DNA of 42,420 bases from Candidatus Woesearchaeota archaeon (GCA_018303125.1 JAGVYS010000007.1:1-42420); one strand, 5' to 3'; counted from the stretch's first letter, positions 1 through 8,725 are shown. Numbers and translations: made by a program. The notes: a model not told the origin generated them from the letters alone.

Positions 1-14
1 CTGAACTATTAAAG

Positions 15-71
15 TTTGCGAAAACGACGAGGGTCGCATATATCGCAAATTCATCTACGGGCTGAAGCCCG
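15..71. repeat. Two nested hairpins at the window edge, possibly an IS200/IS605-type end
   Basis: Seen: an inverted repeat TTTGCGA/TCGCAAA (15-21 and 43-49), followed by a strong hairpin CGGGC-TGAA-GCCCG (58-71). Structured ends with GC-rich hairpins of this look are typical of IS200/IS605 and solo tnpB elements in archaea. No transposase gene is visible here because the sequence begins at base 1. The repeat could equally be a transcription terminator for a gene left of the window or for the minus-strand gene ending at 84. Weak call. Confidence 0.25.
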
Positions 72-83
72 CAGGTTTCTTTG

Positions 84-725
84 CTATGCTCCCCCTAAAT
101 TCTTGCCTACATCTTCAGACTCATTTTCAGGTAAATGCAGATAATAGCGCAGTGGCCTGTCATTTTCAGGAACTTTCAGCTGCAAAAACAGATTTAGGCT
201 ATCAGCTATAATACTCCTTGCGATGTCTTTTTCTGCCCCACCTATATAGCGATAATGCTTTACAAGGAATGAATAATATTCTGGCAGTGTTACCTGCCTC
301 CTTGCTTTCTTATCTGGACTTTCTTGGCTTCCACTTGAGTAGAATATGCCCGGAATGCAGCTTGCCAATCTTGAATAGGCATTACCATGCTCCCCGAGAT
401 TAGAGCCCTTTTCAGACCATTTTAATGTCGTTTCCAATGTTTGCAAAGTGCCATCGAGACTCCCCAATGTATTTTCATCAATTGCAAGGCTTATCAATGG
501 CCTATGGGATGTTCCGTACGAAATACTTCCAGACCATATGGCTGCTGAAACAAGCTTGTTAAACTCAGTAAACAGAGGAGATGTATATAGAAGAGGCAAT
601 AATCCCTTAGCTTCAAGAAAATGCCTCGATTCTCTGGCCTGAGGCAGGTCAGGATTCTTGTAAGTAGACAAGAATGCTTCCAATGTTACAATTGGTGACT
701 GCTTCGCAAGTACGGTAGCTGCCAT
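84..725 (-). CDS. Hypothetical protein, 213 aa
   Basis: I do not recognise this protein. It is soluble-looking, with no signal peptide or membrane segment, and has mixed helix-forming composition with a charged C-terminus rich in Glu and Asp. The start at 725 is supported by a TATA-like TTAATATA centred about 27 bp upstream on the minus strand and no Shine-Dalgarno, which fits a leaderless mRNA. It ends shortly before the hairpins at the left edge. The next gene, at 972-1532 on the same strand, is about 250 bp away and has its own promoter, so the two are probably separate transcripts. Confidence 0.6.
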   Translation of the reverse strand: MAATVLAKQSPIVTLEAFLSTYKNPDLPQARESRHFLEAKGLLPLLYTSPLFTEFNKLVSAAIWSGSISYGTSHRPLISLAIDENTLGSLDGTLQTLETTLKWSEKGSNLGEHGNAYSRLASCIPGIFYSSGSQESPDKKARRQVTLPEYYSFLVKHYRYIGGAEKDIARSIIADSLNLFLQLKVPENDRPLRYYLHLPENESEDVGKNLGGA

Positions 726-971
726 ATATTGTAGTAACTGAGTAGTGGTATATTAATCTTTCCAAGGATTATGTATAGAAGAAAAATCAAGATACTTAAT
801 TATTTTTAATATTGATAATGATAACCTTCTGTGCCAGGATATGCTTGAAAATGATGCAACCCAACTTTGACAGTTCTTCAATTATTTTGATGGAAAATAT
901 AGGATAATGGTAAATTATTAATTATAATCTGCCTTTTATTTGAAATGAGCAAAAAGATGTATGCCAAAATA

Positions 972-1532
972 TTATGGCAGGACTCCTTCCCTATTGCTAA
1001 AAATTAATGAGTATACTCTTTTTTCCAGCCTGACGCCTCCGCCTACACCTCTCAGTTCATCTGGTGTTTTGTCAAGATGGTCTGCAAGAAATGGAGTAAT
1101 CCTGTCCTTATTCATTTCTAACCATACTGGGTCTTCTGCCAAAGCGTCTAATGGTAACCTCTCTCTGCGAGAGTATATGTCACTTCTGCCTTCATATCTA
1201 GTCCCTTCAGAAATAATGTCCCTGATAGCTGAACCTATCTGAGGATTATATGGCGGCAAATTTGTGACCCCCAAAGTTTCCAGTTCTGCGCAGATTAAAG
1301 AGTAATAATCTTTTGGGTCAATTGTGCTTCTGTAATCAAATTGTGCAAAGGTGCTAAATATTGCCCTCATCATTTCACTTGGTGACGGTGCAAAACCATT
1401 GTCATCATACCATGCAGCTGCACGCCTATGCGATGGCTGAAAGGTTATTTTACTTCCGTGTTTTTCATCAAACCTCTCGTACTTGAAGGCCGGATCCTGT
1501 TCCACGAATTTTCCATTGCCATTTCTTTTCAT
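972..1532 (-). CDS. Hypothetical protein, 186 aa
   Basis: Not recognised. It is a soluble, charged protein with an aromatic-rich middle and no signal peptide, membrane helix or known catalytic motif that I can see. The ATG at 1532 is preceded by a GGGAG ribosome-binding site about 8 bp upstream, and an AT-rich TATA-like stretch (TTATATAAT) lies near 1577, so the message has a short leader of about 20 nt. It lies between the PhoU-type regulator gene and another unknown gene, all on the minus strand. The spacing does not suggest one operon. Confidence 0.6.
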   Translation of the reverse strand: MKRNGNGKFVEQDPAFKYERFDEKHGSKITFQPSHRRAAAWYDDNGFAPSPSEMMRAIFSTFAQFDYRSTIDPKDYYSLICAELETLGVTNLPPYNPQIGSAIRDIISEGTRYEGRSDIYSRRERLPLDALAEDPVWLEMNKDRITPFLADHLDKTPDELRGVGGGVRLEKRVYSLIFSNREGVLP

Positions 1533-1625
1533 GTATGCTCCCTGTATAATCGATAAAAGGAGGTAATTATTATATAATTTATAAAGTTCACTATTAAATT
1601 AGGTAGTAATCTACGAGAAGTATCC

Positions 1626-2498
1626 TTAAAGCACTTCCTCGCTTATGTGATGAACAGGATAAAATAAGGCAAGAAGATATGGGTTTATGGCTTCATTTGA
1701 TTTTTCTATCGCCTTAAGATATTCCTGCTCCTTTTCCTTTATCTCGCTTATCAATGCCCTGTTATGCGTAAAGAGGACTTTCTGGTTAAGCTTCAGCAAT
1801 TCTATCAGTATAGTCATGCCTATGCATGCAGCATTATTCTTTTCCTTTACTTCCATTTCTTTTATCATGTCCCGCATTATGTCGCTCATGCTTTCAAGGT
1901 TCCTTATTATGGAGTAGATTGAATTCGTAAGGTCCCTTTCCTTGTAACCATACATATTAAGGATTCTTCTGCAATACAAGTCAAGCTTGTTCATGAGGCT
2001 CTCATACTTTATGATTCCCTGCAGATTTGAGAAATCCCCTGACCTGAAAACATCTGCAAGTTCTTGTAACATGCTTACTGCTATGTTGAATATTCTCTCA
2101 TATACCTGGTCAAAGGTTGATGAGTCTATCTTGACTATGTTCTGCAAGGTAATTGAGCCTTCCTTCTGCTCGACTATCTCGAAGCCTGTGAGCATGAACA
2201 TGCTCTTCTCAACAGAGTCTATAACACTAGGGTCCTTAAAATTAAGCCTTATCGTGTCATAGCCTCTAACATAGGGTGAGACAAAAAGCCTTTTTGGAAA
2301 CTGGGAGAAGGATTCATAGTTCACTGATATCTCCCTTGCACTATCACCATTCTCAGAGGGAGTTATGAATAGAGAACTGCCCTTCTCAATGACATGCAAC
2401 TCATCTCCTTTCTTTATGCTGTTTAGCCTTATCCATTTTGCAGGTAAGCTTATCATGTGGGTGCATGGACCCTGCTGGACTACTTTTCTCTTCATCAT
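1626..2498 (-). CDS. PhoU-family phosphate uptake regulator with N-terminal AbrB domain
   Basis: The first ~45 residues form a SpoVT/AbrB swapped-hairpin domain (MISLPAKWIRLNSIKKGDEL), a DNA-binding fold. The rest (about 90-290) is an all-helical PhoU-like region with two helical bundles. Archaeal AbrB-PhoU proteins are thought to regulate phosphate uptake; no pst transporter genes are in this window. The ORF track starts at 2657, but those 53 extra residues are low-complexity translation of an AT-rich promoter. I chose the second of two tandem ATGs (2498; 2495 is the alternative reading), because a TATA box (TTTATATATTTA) lies about 25 bp upstream, which fits a leaderless transcript. Family call is firm; the regulated target is unknown. 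Confidence 0.8.
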   Translation of the reverse strand: MMKRKVVQQGPCTHMISLPAKWIRLNSIKKGDELHVIEKGSSLFITPSENGDSAREISVNYESFSQFPKRLFVSPYVRGYDTIRLNFKDPSVIDSVEKSMFMLTGFEIVEQKEGSITLQNIVKIDSSTFDQVYERIFNIAVSMLQELADVFRSGDFSNLQGIIKYESLMNKLDLYCRRILNMYGYKERDLTNSIYSIIRNLESMSDIMRDMIKEMEVKEKNNAACIGMTILIELLKLNQKVLFTHNRALISEIKEKEQEYLKAIEKSNEAINPYLLALFYPVHHISEEVL

Positions 2499-2791
2499 TG
2501 CATATTTGGAGAGGTAGTTTATATATTTAAATATTATTATATTATTATTACTTATTATTATATTAGCTAAAAATATAAATATTATGTAATACTTGGATTT
2601 TGTAATGCATAACAACATGAATATACATGAAACCAGCATGAAGGTGAAAGGTTCCATATTCTCAACAAGCGGAAGAAGAGGGATTGGCCTAAGGGAGCCG
2701 ATAAGGGATATATATTTGAGCCGCTTGAATCATCTAACATAAGATAATATACGCAAAAAAATATTTAAGTGAAATTAAATCTCTGCGCAGA

Positions 2792-3229
2792 ATGGGAGAT
2801 AGTAAAAATAGTATTGAGTATAGGTTGGAATTCCTGATTGATTTTTGTGATAAATATGCTTTGACTGTAAATGAAGTAAGGCCAAATGACTTCCCTAACT
2901 ATGGCTCCTTTGTTTGTTTTACTGATAATCCCAATGCCGTCAAGGCAAGACTGCTTCAGGTCATGGCTGAGAATAAGGTTACAATAAGCCAGTGTGACCC
3001 CGCTAATAATGCCTCCCCTATATCACCGCCAATACATTATGAGGATCCTGGATATTTAGTAACTGCCAAAAGCAAAGAAGATCTCGAGCTTCGGCTGAGG
3101 TGGTTTAAGCGTACAGTCATAGAAAGGGCTTATAGGGAAATAACTGACCTATCAAGGCAACTGATTCCCAATCCAAAGGAAGGAAATGGAAATTCCATTG
3201 ATAATAGCGTCATAGGATTGCAGATTTGA
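2792..3229 (+). CDS. Hypothetical protein, 145 aa
   Basis: Not recognised. It is a small soluble protein with an acidic N-terminal helix, a central proline-rich segment (SPISPPIHYEDPG) and a basic helix (RLRWFKRTVIERAYREI). There is no signal peptide or membrane segment. ATATTTAAG lies about 27 bp before the ATG, fitting a leaderless mRNA and supporting this start. Its 3' end runs into the remains of a ribbon-helix-helix gene on the other strand. Confidence 0.6.
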   Translation: MGDSKNSIEYRLEFLIDFCDKYALTVNEVRPNDFPNYGSFVCFTDNPNAVKARLLQVMAENKVTISQCDPANNASPISPPIHYEDPGYLVTAKSKEDLELRLRWFKRTVIERAYREITDLSRQLIPNPKEGNGNSIDNSVIGLQI

Positions 3230-3367
3230 TTTTATTTTTTCAACTTTCTCCTTTATGGCTTCCCTGATAAAACTGCTTACCGATGTGCCTGCTTTCTCCT
3301 TAAGCTACTCCCACATCCTGTTGGTGCAGTAGAAGCTTCTCCTCTCTCTCCTGTCCAATATTTCCAT
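3230..3367 (-). pseudogene. Ribbon-helix-helix (CopG-like) regulator, broken by an in-frame TAG
   Basis: Too short for the ORF track. Reading from ATG 3367 (RBS GAGGTG just upstream) gives an N-terminal strand (RRSFYCTNRMWE), then a TAG at 3305-3307, then LKEKAGTSVSSFIREAIKEK in the same frame. The two halves together match the usual RHH pattern: a short strand, helix 1 ending in 'W..LK', then 'SVSxFIREAIKEK' helix 2. No natural stop is seen before the frame runs into the convergent gene at 2792-3229, so the 3' limit is approximate. The gene is probably inactivated, unless the stop is a sequencing error. Confidence 0.6.
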
Positions 3368-3444
3368 TAAGCATCACCTCTTTGTGAAGCTTGATGAAAA
3401 ATCCGCTATAAATATCTGTTGGGCAAATTTAAGTTACAAAGAAA

Positions 3445-4875
3445 TCAGTAGCATTTCCCGAAATAAGCTGATGAATATGCGTCCTTGCCGCAATGGATGC
3501 ATCTTTTCAACTCTTCCTTCTGGCCGAATGGGATGCACCTTGAATTGGCGCTTGTCTTTTCCTTAATTGCTTCCTCGCACTGAACGCTGCCGCAGAATGG
3601 CGAGAAGGCAATTTTCTTGCCCTCAATAGCCTTGAGGAACTGCTCCCAGGAAGAAGTTTCAACTATGCTGTGCTTCAGCTTCTCATGAGCCCGGGTGAAC
3701 AAATGATTCTGGATATCATCAAGGATTTCGGCAATTTTGGCTTTTACTGCAGAGTCCTTTACATCAATTTTTTCCCCTGTATCCCTTCTTGCGATAACTA
3801 CCCTTTTCTTCTCTATATCTTTCGGCCCTATCTCTATCCTTAAAGGAACGCCCTTTAATTCCCAGTCATTGTATTTCCAGCCAGGTGAATAGCCTTCCCT
3901 TGAATCAATATGGATCCTGAATGAGCCCAATGCCTTCCTTATTCTGGCACATTCCTTCAGTATTTCTTCCTTGCCTTCGTCAAAGACTATGGGGACAATA
4001 ACTGCCTGTATGGGCGCTATTTTTGGAGGAAGGATGAGACCTTTGTCATCGCCATGCTGCATGACTGCTGCACCGATGAGCCTTGTCGAGAATCCCCATG
4101 AGTTCTGCCATGGCAGATGGCTTTCCTTATCCTTGCCTAGGAAGCTTATGCCGAATGCTTTTGCAAATCCCTGGCCAAGATTATGAGATGTCCCGCACTG
4201 CAGGAATTTCCCGTCAGGCATGAATGCTTCAATTGTTGTTGTGTATTCTGCGCCTGCAAATGTCTCCATCCTTGACTTCATGCCTTTTATTACTGGCACA
4301 GCCAGTATCTCCTGCAGCAGTTTTTCATATTCATCTAAAATGCCAAGGGTTTCCTTGTCACACTCTTCCCTGCTTTCATAGACGCAATGCCCCTCCTGCC
4401 AGAGGAATTCCCTTGAGCGCAAAAAAAGCTTGACATCCTTAACTTCCCATCTTATTATGTTGCACCACTGGTTTATCCTCAGAGGCAAATCCCTATGGCT
4501 TCTTATCCATCTTGAATATGAATCATAGATTATAGTTTCAGATGTAGGCCTGAGGGCAAGGCTTTCCTCTTCATCCTTTCCTTTGACCCATGCGACTTCC
4601 GGGGCAAAGCCTTTGGCGTGCTCTGCTTCCTTCTCAAAGAATTTCTTTGGTATAAAGACAGGGAAATATGCGTTCTGGACTCCCCTTTTTTTAAGGATGC
4701 CGTTGAAATACCCCATGATACCTTCCCAGATGGAGTAGCCGTAAGGCCGTATTATCATTGTCCCCCTGACTGGAGAGTAATCTGCAAGCTCTCCCTTGAC
4801 TACGACTTGGCCATACCATTCAGGCATGTCCTGCTCCTTGTTCACGGTTATGCCCCTTATGTCCTTCTTTTCCAT
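3445..4875 (-). CDS. proS: Prolyl-tRNA synthetase, archaeal/eukaryotic type
   Basis: Charges tRNA-Pro with proline in the cytosol. The 476-residue length is normal for the short archaeal type without an editing insert. Class II motifs are visible: RPTSETIIYDSYSRWI, the motif 2 region (WCNIIRWEVKD), and motif 3-like QHGDDKGLILPP. An anticodon-binding domain follows (about 285-390). The C-terminal domain has Cys residues for zinc (CGSVQC...CIHCG) and ends in Tyr (FGKCY), as is typical of this subfamily. The minus-strand promoter region upstream (about 4900-4945) is AT-rich with TATATA elements. It is apparently a single gene. Confidence 0.95.
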   Translation of the reverse strand: MEKKDIRGITVNKEQDMPEWYGQVVVKGELADYSPVRGTMIIRPYGYSIWEGIMGYFNGILKKRGVQNAYFPVFIPKKFFEKEAEHAKGFAPEVAWVKGKDEEESLALRPTSETIIYDSYSRWIRSHRDLPLRINQWCNIIRWEVKDVKLFLRSREFLWQEGHCVYESREECDKETLGILDEYEKLLQEILAVPVIKGMKSRMETFAGAEYTTTIEAFMPDGKFLQCGTSHNLGQGFAKAFGISFLGKDKESHLPWQNSWGFSTRLIGAAVMQHGDDKGLILPPKIAPIQAVIVPIVFDEGKEEILKECARIRKALGSFRIHIDSREGYSPGWKYNDWELKGVPLRIEIGPKDIEKKRVVIARRDTGEKIDVKDSAVKAKIAEILDDIQNHLFTRAHEKLKHSIVETSSWEQFLKAIEGKKIAFSPFCGSVQCEEAIKEKTSANSRCIPFGQKEELKRCIHCGKDAYSSAYFGKCY

Positions 4876-4986
4876 TTTAAATCAGCCTGCAGTTGCTTCA
4901 GGCAATATTTATATATAGTTTTCGGAAGCCATTTCCATTAGTTATATAACTTCCGGCAGTATGCATTGAGCATGACAGAATTAATT

Positions 4987-5327
4987 TCATTGGCATAAAA
5001 GGCAAAAATGCCTTTCGAGCGGGGTGAGAAATGATGGGTAAGGGAAAATCAAAGGGATGCTGTTAATAGCAACAAGTGCTTTCCGCTGATAAATGGTCAG
5101 CGGCAGGCTCACTAGGTTATATATGCCAGGAATTTTCCCATTTTCTGAATCAACAAAAACATCTGTACCATCTCCAGCATGAATCTCAACAACATATGCA
5201 ATCCTTCCATATTTCTCCCCAATGAATACATCTGCAACGCGCCATGAAATGCCTTTTTTGCAATGGCTACAGCCTCTTCCTCAGAAATCCGGGGAATTGT
5301 GCCTTGTTTAGATAAATTACAATGCAA
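4987..5327 (-). pseudogene. PepSY-domain protein, frameshifted
   Basis: The ORF track shows only the first half (5112-5327). The frame opens with ISEEEAVAIAKK, the usual first helix of a PepSY domain. After the A-run near 5250 the sensible coding moves to another frame: ISWRVADVFIGEKYGRI, then YVVEIHAGDGTDVFVDSENG, which completes the domain with the typical 'v.vD...G' end. The A-run has six As; seven would restore the frame. The second frame stays open to 4987, though the recognisable domain ends near 5110. The start is uncertain: a TTG at 5327 inside the end of the VKOR gene. PepSY proteins are usually exported or membrane-linked modulators. Confidence 0.65.
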
Positions 5328-5709
5328 GGAAACTCAAAATAAATATTGCGAAATTGACCAGATAGGCTGCATTGCAGACAATGCAATATTTTCTTATCCT
5401 GAAATGCATCAGGTAAAAAAGATAGATTGTGGCAAGCATTGCAAGCAGTGAAATGCCGAAGACAATAGTGTAAAGGCCAATATATGCGAAAAGAATTACA
5501 AGAAAGTAATATGCAATGCCAATTATGGCATTTGAAATGCCAAAAAGATGGGAATAACTGCTTGAGATAACCTGCGTACATGATAGTTTGCTAGAAATAT
5601 CGCAAGCCGCCTTATAGCCAGAATCATTTGCAAGCTTCCTTCCCACATAAAGGATGTAAAGCGACAAAACTATCCCTAAAACTGAAACTGCATACATTGC
5701 GAAATTCAT
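5317..5709 (-). CDS. Vitamin K epoxide reductase (VKOR) family membrane oxidoreductase
   Basis: A 130-residue protein with four predicted membrane helices. It carries the VKOR cysteine set: two loop cysteines (Cys36 and Cys44 in ACDISSKLSC), the SHLFGISNAIIGI helix, and a C-terminal CxxC (CIVC, near 109-112). VKOR homologues pass electrons to quinone to drive disulfide formation in exported proteins, so it could oxidise the cysteine-rich lipoproteins in this window. There is no fused thioredoxin domain. The 3' end overlaps the start of the PepSY gene by about 11 bp, suggesting translational coupling. It starts 12 bp after the upstream minus-strand gene (5722-6354), so the three may be one operon. 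Confidence 0.85.
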   Translation of the reverse strand: MNFAMYAVSVLGIVLSLYILYVGRKLANDSGYKAACDISSKLSCTQVISSSYSHLFGISNAIIGIAYYFLVILFAYIGLYTIVFGISLLAMLATIYLFYLMHFRIRKYCIVCNAAYLVNFAIFILSFLAL

Positions 5710-5721
5710 TGCCGTCTACCT

Positions 5722-6354
5722 TTATTTTTTGAGCAGCTTGAATGCGTGCGTCCACTCGTTTCGCAAAAATCCCGGGATGCACCACAACATGCACAATGGC
5801 TCTATAGCCCTGGCCGCTTCTGCCTTTCCCATGTCTTCAGCTTCAAAGCCGAACTTATCGAGAATCCTGCTTACTTCCTTTTTCGCCTTATCACTGTTGC
5901 CGCAGATGAACATTGTTGGTTTTGAGCCTGAAAAATCAGGATTTACCATAAAGGCGTTCCCTATGCTGTTGAATGCCTTCACAAAATTGGCATCCTGGAA
6001 AGTTTCCTGCAGCTGCTCCATAAGCGAATTGTCAAGCGAGGTGAAGAATTTCAGCACTCCATTTTCCGGCGGAGCATCTGCAATTGGATTTGTAGTATCA
6101 ATGATTGTTTTGCCATTGATATTTCCTGCTGCCTTGAGAGCATCCTTTGCTGCTGTGCCCTTAACCGCAAGCACAATTATTTCCCCAAATGAAGCTGCTT
6201 CTGAAAAGCTTCCTGTTTTTGCCTTGTTTTTTGACTTCCATTCTGAAAGCTTTTGCTGATTGCCTGTTCCCACCATCACTTCATAGCCGTGCTTCATGAA
6301 GCCTCCTGCCAATGCCTTCCCTACATCACCTGAACCTAAAATGCCTATTTTCAT
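5722..6354 (-). CDS. F420-dependent NADP oxidoreductase-like, NAD(P)-binding protein
   Basis: Rossmann-fold protein of 210 aa. It has the N-terminal dinucleotide motif GILGSGDVGKALAGG, a second conserved strand (IIVLAVKG), TIIDTTNPIADAP, and a C-terminal part (VKAFNSIGNAFM...PTMFICGN) typical of the F420-dependent NADP reductase (Fno-like) superfamily. Members move hydride between NADPH and F420 or reduce other substrates. F420 use cannot be inferred from this window, which has no F420 biosynthesis genes. The start is ATG 6354; the upstream AT-rich region shared with the divergent gene at 6446 holds the promoter. Probably first in an operon with VKOR. Confidence 0.75.
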   Translation of the reverse strand: MKIGILGSGDVGKALAGGFMKHGYEVMVGTGNQQKLSEWKSKNKAKTGSFSEAASFGEIIVLAVKGTAAKDALKAAGNINGKTIIDTTNPIADAPPENGVLKFFTSLDNSLMEQLQETFQDANFVKAFNSIGNAFMVNPDFSGSKPTMFICGNSDKAKKEVSRILDKFGFEAEDMGKAEAARAIEPLCMLWCIPGFLRNEWTHAFKLLKK

Positions 6355-6445
6355 TTTGTACCTCCTATTTTGCTAACCCATCCTCCAATAAAAATCTTAC
6401 TGCCCCATGCAAAATTTTTATAAATGAAGAACTCTCATTTTACTT

Positions 6446-7069
6446 ATGGTACGCATTGTGCCTGCAAAATGACTGAAGTATTTCCTTCTGCTGGAATTCC
6501 TGATTTTTGGCAGCCTGGGGGGTTTTTTAATCTATAATGGAGTTTACCTTAAATTTAACACAAGCAACCCTTTCCAGGATATATTCTTTGGCATTGTGCT
6601 GATTCTTATCCCTGCTGGAATAACTACATATGTATTTACTTTCGGCAGGGCGAGGAAGCTCGAAATAGATGAAAAAGGGATAAATTTCGGACGGCAATAT
6701 TATGGGCCTTTCAACAAAAAAGGGCCGTTTAGCATATGGAAAGGAATAAAGAGGCATAAAGAAGAGCTCTTTATTGCATGGGATGAGATTGATGCTGTCC
6801 ACATAGGTGAATGGAGCAGGTGGTGGCTTAGGTATTCATCCTTGGTAACTTTGTACATGGGAGACAAAAGAGCCACAACTATAGATGGTGCCTTGACTGA
6901 ATTAGGGATTCCTGTAAAAAGGATGAATTACTATTTCCTTACTATAGAAACAAAGAAAGGGGATTATTACTCCTATGACCTTCAGTTCAATTTAATGAGC
7001 GACGCAAAGAAGGCCATCATTGACATGGGGAGAAAGGAAATCATAAACGAGGAATCTTACAACATCTGA
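6446..7069 (+). CDS. Two-helix membrane protein with PH-like C-terminal domain; in-frame TGA near the start
   Basis: The ORF track begins at a GTG (6596), but the frame upstream encodes a convincing first membrane helix and loop (KYFLLLEFLIFGSLGGFLIY). The only sensible start is ATG 6446, which lies about 28 bp after a TATA box (TTTATAAA), as expected for a leaderless mRNA. Codon 9 of that reading is TGA (6470-6472). Residues after about 70 (RKLEIDEKGINFGRQYYG onward) look like a membrane-anchored PH-type beta domain. It may be a nonsense pseudogene, have a non-ATG start just after the TGA, or contain a sequence error. Converges with the GDPD gene 3 bp away. Confidence 0.55.
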
Positions 7070-7072
7070 GGA

Positions 7073-7855
7073 TTACCATTCAAGGACATCGTCAAAAACA
7101 TAAATCTTGTCATTGAAGTCCCAGAAAGCAAGCTTAAGGCTGCTTGGGAGCTTTTCCCTTAGCATTTTGTAATTGTTCATGTTTACGCCATGCAGCATGA
7201 CATAGTCTGCCCCGGTTGCCTCGACTTTATCATAGAATCCCTCAACCAGTTCCTCAGAAGGGAAATAGGAAACAGGATGTATCCAGTAGATTAGGCCTGT
7301 GCTTATATCCGGATATTCTGCTGTTACATATTCAACAACACCTGGTGAAACAGAGCTTATCATGACATTCTCAAGAACGCCCCTTTCGGCTGTGTCCTTG
7401 ACAACAAAATCAACAAGCCGCCTGTCATCTGCCTCATTGCCCTGGCTTTTGATCTCTATGTTTATTGGCTTTGACTTCCCTATTATGCCCATAACTTCCT
7501 CATAAGTGGGAATGTAGAAAGACTCTGTTTCCTTTAGCTCATCATAGCTCATTGCAGAAATCCATCTTAATTTTTTCTGGAGCCTTAGCAGTGTATAATC
7601 ATGGTAGACAACTATTTTCTTGTCCTTTGTATACTGGATATCAAATTCAATAAATGTGAATTCCGGAGAAGTTACTGCATCCTTGAATGCTTCGAGTGTA
7701 TTTTCAGTGTCCTGCACTGAGCTGCCTCTATGTGCGCCAATTACGCTTGGCTCATTTGCAGCAGTTATGTCAGGTGAATGTGAAAGAAGGAATACTATGC
7801 CGCAGACTGCAATAATCAATGACATCAATGCCAATCTGCCTTTCTTAGCTTGCAT
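7073..7855 (-). CDS. Glycerophosphodiester phosphodiesterase, membrane-anchored or secreted
   Basis: GDPD-family TIM barrel. The catalytic pair and metal ligands are visible: AHRGSSVQDTENTLEAF, FIEFDIQYTKD (E-x-D), VVYHDYTLLRL (His) and INIEIKS (Glu). An N-terminal hydrophobic helix (LALMSLIIAVCGIVFLL) without a lipobox suggests a signal anchor or signal peptide, so it acts outside the cytoplasmic membrane. The enzyme releases glycerol phosphate from glycerophosphodiesters. At 260 aa it is of normal length. The start is ATG 7855. Confidence 0.88.
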   Translation of the reverse strand: MQAKKGRLALMSLIIAVCGIVFLLSHSPDITAANEPSVIGAHRGSSVQDTENTLEAFKDAVTSPEFTFIEFDIQYTKDKKIVVYHDYTLLRLQKKLRWISAMSYDELKETESFYIPTYEEVMGIIGKSKPINIEIKSQGNEADDRRLVDFVVKDTAERGVLENVMISSVSPGVVEYVTAEYPDISTGLIYWIHPVSYFPSEELVEGFYDKVEATGADYVMLHGVNMNNYKMLREKLPSSLKLAFWDFNDKIYVFDDVLEW

Positions 7856-7921
7856 AGCAGAATATAATCTCCCTTGAGTATTTAATCTTTTCTATTATTA
7901 CTATTTATTAGTGACTACAAA

Positions 7922-8725
7922 TCAGGATGCCATTGCCCTTGCAGGGCCTGCGATTTCTACTGACCTTGCGCCCTTCTCGTCATTAATCACTGACTTCACG
8001 AGCTTCATGTAATCCTTTGCGCCCCTTGAGCTGTTGTCATAGGAGAAGATTGACTTGCCGTATTTCGGCGCCTCCTTCAGCTTTGAGTTTACCCTTATCG
8101 GCTCAGAGAGCATGTCATAGAACTCGTTCCTCATCTTGTCAAGGCTCTCCCTGCAAATCTTATTGCGCTTGTCATGCAAAGTCGGAATTATCTTCGTTAT
8201 CTTTGTGGATGTGCCGAATGTATGGTTTATAGTGACTATTGCCTCCATTATTTTCTTCAGGGCATGATAGCCTAAGTAATCGGTCGGCACAGGGATGAAT
8301 GCTTCATCACAATAAATAAGCGCGTTCTGGTTGAGTATGCTTAAAGAAGGGGATGCATCAATTATAATATAGTCATATCCCTTTACTTTTTTCATCTTTT
8401 CAGAGAGAGTGAATTGCGCATTGCCCTTCTTTGACAGCAGTGCATCTGCTTTTGTGAGAGTTTCCTTGCTTGGTATTATGTCGAAATTCTTCGCGAGGTT
8501 CCTTATGCATTCTCCCGGGTCTGCATTGTCTATAAGCATGTCATAGATATCCTTCTCTACCTCATGATGCAGCGAAACCGCGACATTGCCCTGCGCGTCC
8601 ATGTCAATAAGGAGAACTCTTCTGTCATTCCTTGAAAGCCCTGCAGCAAGATTCACTGCAGTTGTTGTCTTGCCAACACCGCCCTTTTGGTTTATCACGC
8701 AGATTTTTCTCATTTTATCCCTCAT
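7922..8725 (-). CDS. ParA/Soj-type partition ATPase
   Basis: Deviant Walker A motif near the N-terminus (QKGGVGKTTTAVNLAAGL), switch region VLLIDMDAQGNVAVS and Walker B-like YDYIIIDASPSLSILNQNA mark the ParA/MinD superfamily, ParA branch, at the usual length (267 aa). These ATPases segregate DNA or position other cargo. No parB-like gene is adjacent: upstream is the large lipoprotein gene on the other strand. Two starts are possible, ATG 8725 (GAGG just upstream) or ATG 8713; the second gives the classic short lead before the Walker motif. A TATA element (TATATATTAGTATA) lies 30-40 bp upstream. Confidence 0.88.
   Translation of the reverse strand: MRDKMRKICVINQKGGVGKTTTAVNLAAGLSRNDRRVLLIDMDAQGNVAVSLHHEVEKDIYDMLIDNADPGECIRNLAKNFDIIPSKETLTKADALLSKKGNAQFTLSEKMKKVKGYDYIIIDASPSLSILNQNALIYCDEAFIPVPTDYLGYHALKKIMEAIVTINHTFGTSTKITKIIPTLHDKRNKICRESLDKMRNEFYDMLSEPIRVNSKLKEAPKYGKSIFSYDNSSRGAKDYMKLVKSVINDEKGARSVEIAGPARAMAS

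Noticed and set aside
5267-5581. 104-aa minus-strand ORF rich in Cys and His
   Set aside because: Out-of-frame shadow of the VKOR gene.
6470-6472. Selenocysteine reading of the TGA
   Set aside because: No selenoprotein family resemblance and no SECIS-like hairpin recognised; mutation or another start is simpler.
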